Below, one piece after another: positions 5,911 to 6,207 of a stretch of DNA of 6,207 bases. The stretch is from Gammaproteobacteria bacterium. Lineage in GTDB: Bacteria > Pseudomonadota > Gammaproteobacteria > SZUA-229. The notes under the pieces are model-generated. The model was not told the DNA's origin. It saw only the letters and a list, made by a program, of their open reading frames with translations, and did not search any database. The stretch covers positions 1 to 6,207 of the forward strand of contig JAJRTD010000280.1 of the NCBI GenBank assembly GCA_024278435.1, written 5' to 3'. Positions within the stretch are counted from its first letter, which is position 1. Each line of letters opens with the position of its first letter. A program made the position numbers and the translations under genes.

Positions 5911-6024
5911 ATGGATGTCGTAAAGTTTATCGCTAATGAAATCGCCTGTTTTTTTAAAGCAGGACTGGATATTTCCCTGCAGAAACTTGAAGAAATCTTC
6001 AGCCGCAATAAAAGCGGGCTTTAA
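5911..6024 (+). CDS. Small ORF, 37 residues, unknown function
   Basis: The ORF codes for a peptide that begins MDVVKFIANEIACFFKAG and ends LEEIFSRNKSGL. A clear Shine-Dalgarno (TGGAG, 5898-5902) lies eight bases before the ATG at 5911. An in-frame ATG at 5905 is too close to it, so 5911 is preferred. The peptide alternates hydrophobic and charged residues (hydrophobic at 3, 4, 6, 7, 11, 14, 15) and could form one or two amphipathic helices. It has a single Cys13 and no signal peptide or long membrane segment. I do not recognise a family. It lies 135 bases after glnS on the same strand and may be a separate unit. The ribosome binding site and spacing support translation, but at this length chance cannot be excluded. 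Confidence 0.45.
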   Translation: MDVVKFIANEIACFFKAGLDISLQKLEEIFSRNKSGL

Positions 6025-6062
6025 AAAACCGCGCATAAAACAACCGGCATGGTTTCTTTTTT
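6001..6062 (+). terminator. Weak hairpins with T-tract after the small ORF, possible terminator
   Basis: AGCCGC (6001-6006) can pair with GCGGGCT (6014-6020) with one bulge; this stem overlaps the last codons of the small ORF. A second short stem, AACC (6042-6045) with GGTT (6051-6054), is followed by T C and six T's (6055-6062). The second has the right layout for an intrinsic terminator, but its stem is only four base pairs. Confidence 0.35.
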
Positions 6063-6207
6063 GCTGACGGCTAGTGTGAATTTATTCGCACGCGGAACCA
6101 TCAAAAAAACACCAAAAACAGTTTAACCCGCATATTGCAGAGGAGAATTAGAAAACCTCTGAACAAGTCTGGGTACGGCATATTGATATTCAGAATTTTC
6201 CAGGGCA
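6063..6207. other. Non-coding end region with small inverted repeats
   Basis: No convincing gene is seen. GTGTGAA (6074-6080) pairs with TTCGCAC (6085-6091) around TTTA with one G-U pair, and CAGAGG (6138-6143) pairs with CCTCTG (6156-6161) around a 12-base loop. CATATTG occurs at 6131-6137 and again at 6179-6185. These could belong to the upstream region of a gene beyond the right edge. Confidence 0.3.

Noticed and set aside
5805..6008. 67-codon minus-strand ORF opposite the small ORF
   Set aside because: No ribosome binding site or family resemblance; the plus-strand ORF has a better start signal.
6123..6206. 27-codon open stretch on the minus strand at the right edge, possible gene end
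   Set aside because: Too short to tell from chance, no recognisable sequence, and it overlaps an inverted repeat.

Overview
The window looks like a piece of a gammaproteobacterial chromosome of moderate GC content. The birA-coaX-SPOR gene order is typical of Pseudomonas-like gammaproteobacteria, and the glutaminyl-tRNA synthetase reads closely alongside the Escherichia coli enzyme. No rRNA, tRNA, CRISPR array, integrase or insertion sequence is visible.

Layout. (1) Positions 1-1952, minus strand: a tightly packed operon, read right to left, of birA (biotin-protein ligase without its usual N-terminal DNA-binding domain), coaX (type III pantothenate kinase, sharing one base with birA) and the start of a membrane-anchored protein that is probably a SPOR-domain protein, cut by the window edge. 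(2) Positions 1953-2436: a divergent intergenic region of 484 bases. It holds a possible birA promoter, an AT-rich stretch with repeated TTGTTCAA-type boxes, an extended -10 promoter and a GC-richer leader of about 160 nt that can form competing hairpins. (3) Positions 2437-3855, plus strand: a predicted lipoprotein with three VCBS-type repeats and a C-terminal fibronectin type III domain. (4) Positions 3856-4101: a strong hairpin (likely terminator) and the glnS promoter region. (5) Positions 4102-5775, plus strand: a full-length glnS reading frame broken by one in-frame TAA at codon 76. (6) Positions 5776-6207: a short stretch resembling a REP/RAYT-type repeat, a 37-residue small ORF with a good ribosome binding site, then non-coding sequence with small hairpins.

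The operon genes serve cofactor metabolism (biotin attachment; first step of coenzyme A synthesis) together with a probable cell-envelope protein. The lipoprotein stands alone as its own transcription unit, with elaborate upstream sequence suggesting regulated expression at the cell surface. glnS is a housekeeping gene, so its in-frame stop is the most surprising feature. It could be a sequencing or assembly error, a real nonsense mutation or a read-through site. Other genes here also end in TAA, so general recoding of TAA is unlikely.
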